Below are positions 5,514 through 7,638 of a stretch of 7,638 bases of DNA, one piece after another. This DNA comes from Gammaproteobacteria bacterium (lineage in GTDB: Bacteria > Pseudomonadota > Gammaproteobacteria > Pseudomonadales > Azotimanducaceae). The translations under genes were made by a program, and so were the position numbers. The stretch spans positions 5,301 to 12,938 of the forward strand of contig DMUF01000133.1 of assembly GCA_003476445.1 (NCBI GenBank), given 5' to 3'. The notes under the pieces are model-generated. The model was not told the DNA's origin. It was given only the letters and a program-made list of their open reading frames with translations, and did not search any database. Position 1 is the first letter of the stretch. Each line of letters opens with the position of its first letter.

Positions 5514-7638
5514 TCATCACCGATGCCTCCGTGCGGCGACCGGTGTTCGCCTCGGTGATCTCGTTACTGCTCATTGCCTTTGGTCTCATCGCCTTCGAAC
5601 GACTGCCGCTGCGCGAATACCCCGATATCGATCCGCCCATCGTCGGTATCGAGACCACCTATCGCGGCGCAGCCTCCAGCGTCGTGGAAACCCGCATCAC
5701 CCAGATCATTGAGGATCGCATCGCCGGGGTCGAAGGCATCGAGTTCATCGAGTCGTCGAGCGAGGACGGGCGCAGCACGATCACCGTGCAGTTCGGCGTG
5801 GGGCGCGACATCGACTCCGCCGCAAACGATATCCGCGACCGGGTCGCGAGCATCCTCGGCGATCTGCCGGTCGAAGCCGACCCGCCCGAGATCCGCAAGG
5901 TCGACTCGAACGAAGACGTGATCATGTGGATCAACCTCGTCAGCGACCGGATGAACGTGCCAGAGCTCACCGACTACGCGAATCGTTACCTCGCTGACCG
6001 ATTCTCCGTACTCGACGGCGTAGCGCGAGTCTTCATCGGCGGCGAGCAGCGCTACGCCATGCGTATCTGGCTTGATCGGCAACAACTCGCCGCCCGCCAA
6101 CTCACGGTGTCGGATGTGGAAGCCGCGCTTCGCGCGGGCAACATCGAACTGCCCGCGGGCAACGTCGAATCCATCGAGCGGCGTTTCACGGTGCGTCTGG
6201 ACCGCAGCTTTCAAAGCCCGGAGCAGTTCCGTTCCCTCGTGCTTGCCACGGGGACCGATGGCTATCTGGTACGGCTCGGCGATGTAGCGCGGGTCGAACT
6301 TGGCACCGTGGACGACCGCAACTTTTTCCGCGGCAACGGGGTGCCCCAGATCGGCCTCGGCATCGTGCGCCAGTCCACCGCCAATCTGCTGGACGTAGCA
6401 AGAAATGCGAAGCAGGAGCTCGACGTGCTGAACCGGCAGCTGCCGGATGGTATGGAACTCTTCATCAACTATGACGGCTCCCTCTTCGTCGAGGGCGCGA
6501 TTCGCGAGGTGTACGTAACGCTCTTCATCGCCGTTGGGCTGGTGGTGCTTGCCATCTTCCTGTTCCTCGGCAGTTTCAGGGCGATGCTCATCCCCGCGAT
6601 CACAGTGCCCGTGTGCCTGATTGCGACTTTCATTCCGCTCTATGCGCTCGGGTTCTCGGTGAATCTGCTTACGCTGCTCGCGCTCGTGCTCGCGATCGGT
6701 CTGGTGGTCGACGACGCCATCGTCATGCTCGAGAACATTCATCGCCGTATCACGCACTACGGCGAGTCGCCGCTCGTTGCGTCCTACCGCGGCGCGCGTC
6801 AGGTCGGCTTTGCGGTCGTCGCCACCACCGCGGTGCTCGTCGCCGTATTCATCCCGATCACGTTCCTGGAGGGCGACATCGGGCGACTGTTTGCGGAGTT
6901 CGGTCTGACCATGGCGGCGTCTGTAGGCATATCAGCGCTGGTTGCGCTGACGCTCGTGCCCGCGCTGACGTCCAAGATCCTGCGCCCGGCTGCGCGCGAA
7001 AACTGGCTTACTCGAACGACCGACCGAAATTTCGAAGTGGTGAAGGGCTGGTACCGAACAATCCTCGCTTGGCTGTTTCGCGTGCCCGCCGTCGCGGTGC
7101 TGCTCTTCGTCGCGCTCGCGGGTCTGTGCGTGGTCCTGTTGCGGGCTCTGCCCGAGGAATATGCACCGAACGAAGATCGCGGCAGTTTCTTCATCATGGT
7201 GCAGGGCCCCGAGGGCGCGACCTTCGATTACATGAAGCCCTACATGGAGGAGATCGAGCGACGCCTGCTGCCGTACCTCGAAACCGGGGAGGTCCGGCGC
7301 ATTCTGGTGCGAACGCCTGGGGGCTTCGGCGGCGTCGTGCGCTACAACAGCGGTATCTCCATCGTCGGACTCACCGATTTCGGCGATCGCCGCAGCGCAT
7401 TCGAAATCCTCAATGAAATCCGCGGCCGGCTCGCCGATCTTCCCGGCGTCATCGCCATACCGATCATGCGCCAGGGTTTCGGGTCGAGCGCGAACAAGCC
7501 GTTTCAGTTTGTCATCGGCGGCGGCAGCTACGAAGAGCTCGCTGAGTGGCGTGACATACTGGTGGACGCGGTCAACGCCGAGAACCCGGGTTACATCGGG
7601 CTCGACTGGGACTACAAGGAAACCCAGCCGCAGGTCCG
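5510..7638 (+). CDS. RND efflux permease, AcrB/MexB superfamily (partial, C-terminus off window)
   Basis: This is the proton-driven inner-membrane pump of a tripartite efflux complex. The first 709 residues of a usual ~1030 are present and the frame is open to the window edge. Order of parts: TM1 (about 11-29), the first large periplasmic loop (30-333) with porter-domain motifs such as LPLREYPDIDPP, TM2-TM6 (about 334-487) and TM7 (about 525-545), then the start of the second periplasmic loop with ALPEEYAPNEDRGSFF (546-561). TM4 carries GLVVDDAIVMLENI, whose Asp401 and Asp402 correspond to the proton-relay pair Asp407/Asp408 of AcrB. It lies in the hydrophobe/amphiphile efflux class by this motif, rather than the heavy-metal class. 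The ATG sits in an ATGA overlap with the adaptor stop, implying translational coupling. Substrates cannot be predicted, and no outer-membrane factor gene is within the window; one may follow downstream or a shared TolC may serve. Confidence 0.96.
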   Translation, partial: MIITDASVRRPVFASVISLLLIAFGLIAFERLPLREYPDIDPPIVGIETTYRGAASSVVETRITQIIEDRIAGVEGIEFIESSSEDGRSTITVQFGVGRDIDSAANDIRDRVASILGDLPVEADPPEIRKVDSNEDVIMWINLVSDRMNVPELTDYANRYLADRFSVLDGVARVFIGGEQRYAMRIWLDRQQLAARQLTVSDVEAALRAGNIELPAGNVESIERRFTVRLDRSFQSPEQFRSLVLATGTDGYLVRLGDVARVELGTVDDRNFFRGNGVPQIGLGIVRQSTANLLDVARNAKQELDVLNRQLPDGMELFINYDGSLFVEGAIREVYVTLFIAVGLVVLAIFLFLGSFRAMLIPAITVPVCLIATFIPLYALGFSVNLLTLLALVLAIGLVVDDAIVMLENIHRRITHYGESPLVASYRGARQVGFAVVATTAVLVAVFIPITFLEGDIGRLFAEFGLTMAASVGISALVALTLVPALTSKILRPAARENWLTRTTDRNFEVVKGWYRTILAWLFRVPAVAVLLFVALAGLCVVLLRALPEEYAPNEDRGSFFIMVQGPEGATFDYMKPYMEEIERRLLPYLETGEVRRILVRTPGGFGGVVRYNSGISIVGLTDFGDRRSAFEILNEIRGRLADLPGVIAIPIMRQGFGSSANKPFQFVIGGGSYEELAEWRDILVDAVNAENPGYIGLDWDYKETQPQV

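Noticed and set aside
5564..6757. Long open frame (397 codons) on the minus strand inside the permease gene
   Set aside because: It lies wholly antisense to the RND permease, is rich in His, Asp and Arg as expected from reversed GC-rich codons, and shows no recognisable domain.
6613..7416. Plus-strand alternative frame of 267 codons inside the permease gene
   Set aside because: It overlaps the conserved permease frame containing the TM4 aspartate pair and is Arg/Ala-rich out-of-frame translation.

Overview
The window looks like ordinary chromosomal DNA from a GC-rich Gram-negative bacterium. An RND efflux permease with its periplasmic adaptor, and an adaptor signal peptide ending in a V-D-A cleavage site, require an inner membrane plus periplasm. 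Gene density is high and good Shine-Dalgarno sequences sit before several starts. A proteobacterium is the best guess, but nothing here fixes class or genus. No tRNA, rRNA, CRISPR array, insertion sequence or phage gene was seen, and nothing resembles a recent insertion.

There are seven protein genes. A glutamine-synthetase-family gene of the gamma-glutamylpolyamine synthetase (PuuA-like) type runs leftward from 911 and leaves the window at base 1, so only its first 303 codons are present. Across a 165-bp gap, a rightward group of three genes begins: a two-module VOC (glyoxalase-fold) protein (1077-1844), a first crotonase-fold protein (1841-2659, GTG start overlapping the previous stop) and a second one (2673-3458). 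A dienelactone hydrolase family gene (4176-3463, leftward) converges on this group with only 4 bp between stop codons. A 215-bp divergent gap then separates it from the rightward efflux pair: the periplasmic adaptor (4392-5513) and the RND permease (from 5510, truncated at the right edge, ATGA overlap).

The left half reads as a small catabolic module acting on CoA thioesters. The two crotonases are adjacent paralogues. Both lack the first catalytic glutamate of classical enoyl-CoA hydratase and both carry an acidic residue where the PaaG isomerase has its catalytic aspartate, so isomerase-like chemistry is more likely than plain hydration. The divergent ligase could gamma-glutamylate an amine, which would fit amine or polyamine breakdown, but this link rests on position only. 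The right half is a drug or solvent efflux pair with no outer-membrane factor visible in the window.

The least explained parts are the two divergent gaps, which hold inverted repeats that could be operators, and the identity of the substrate of the VOC-crotonase-crotonase group. I see no convincing evidence of a wholly new type of system.
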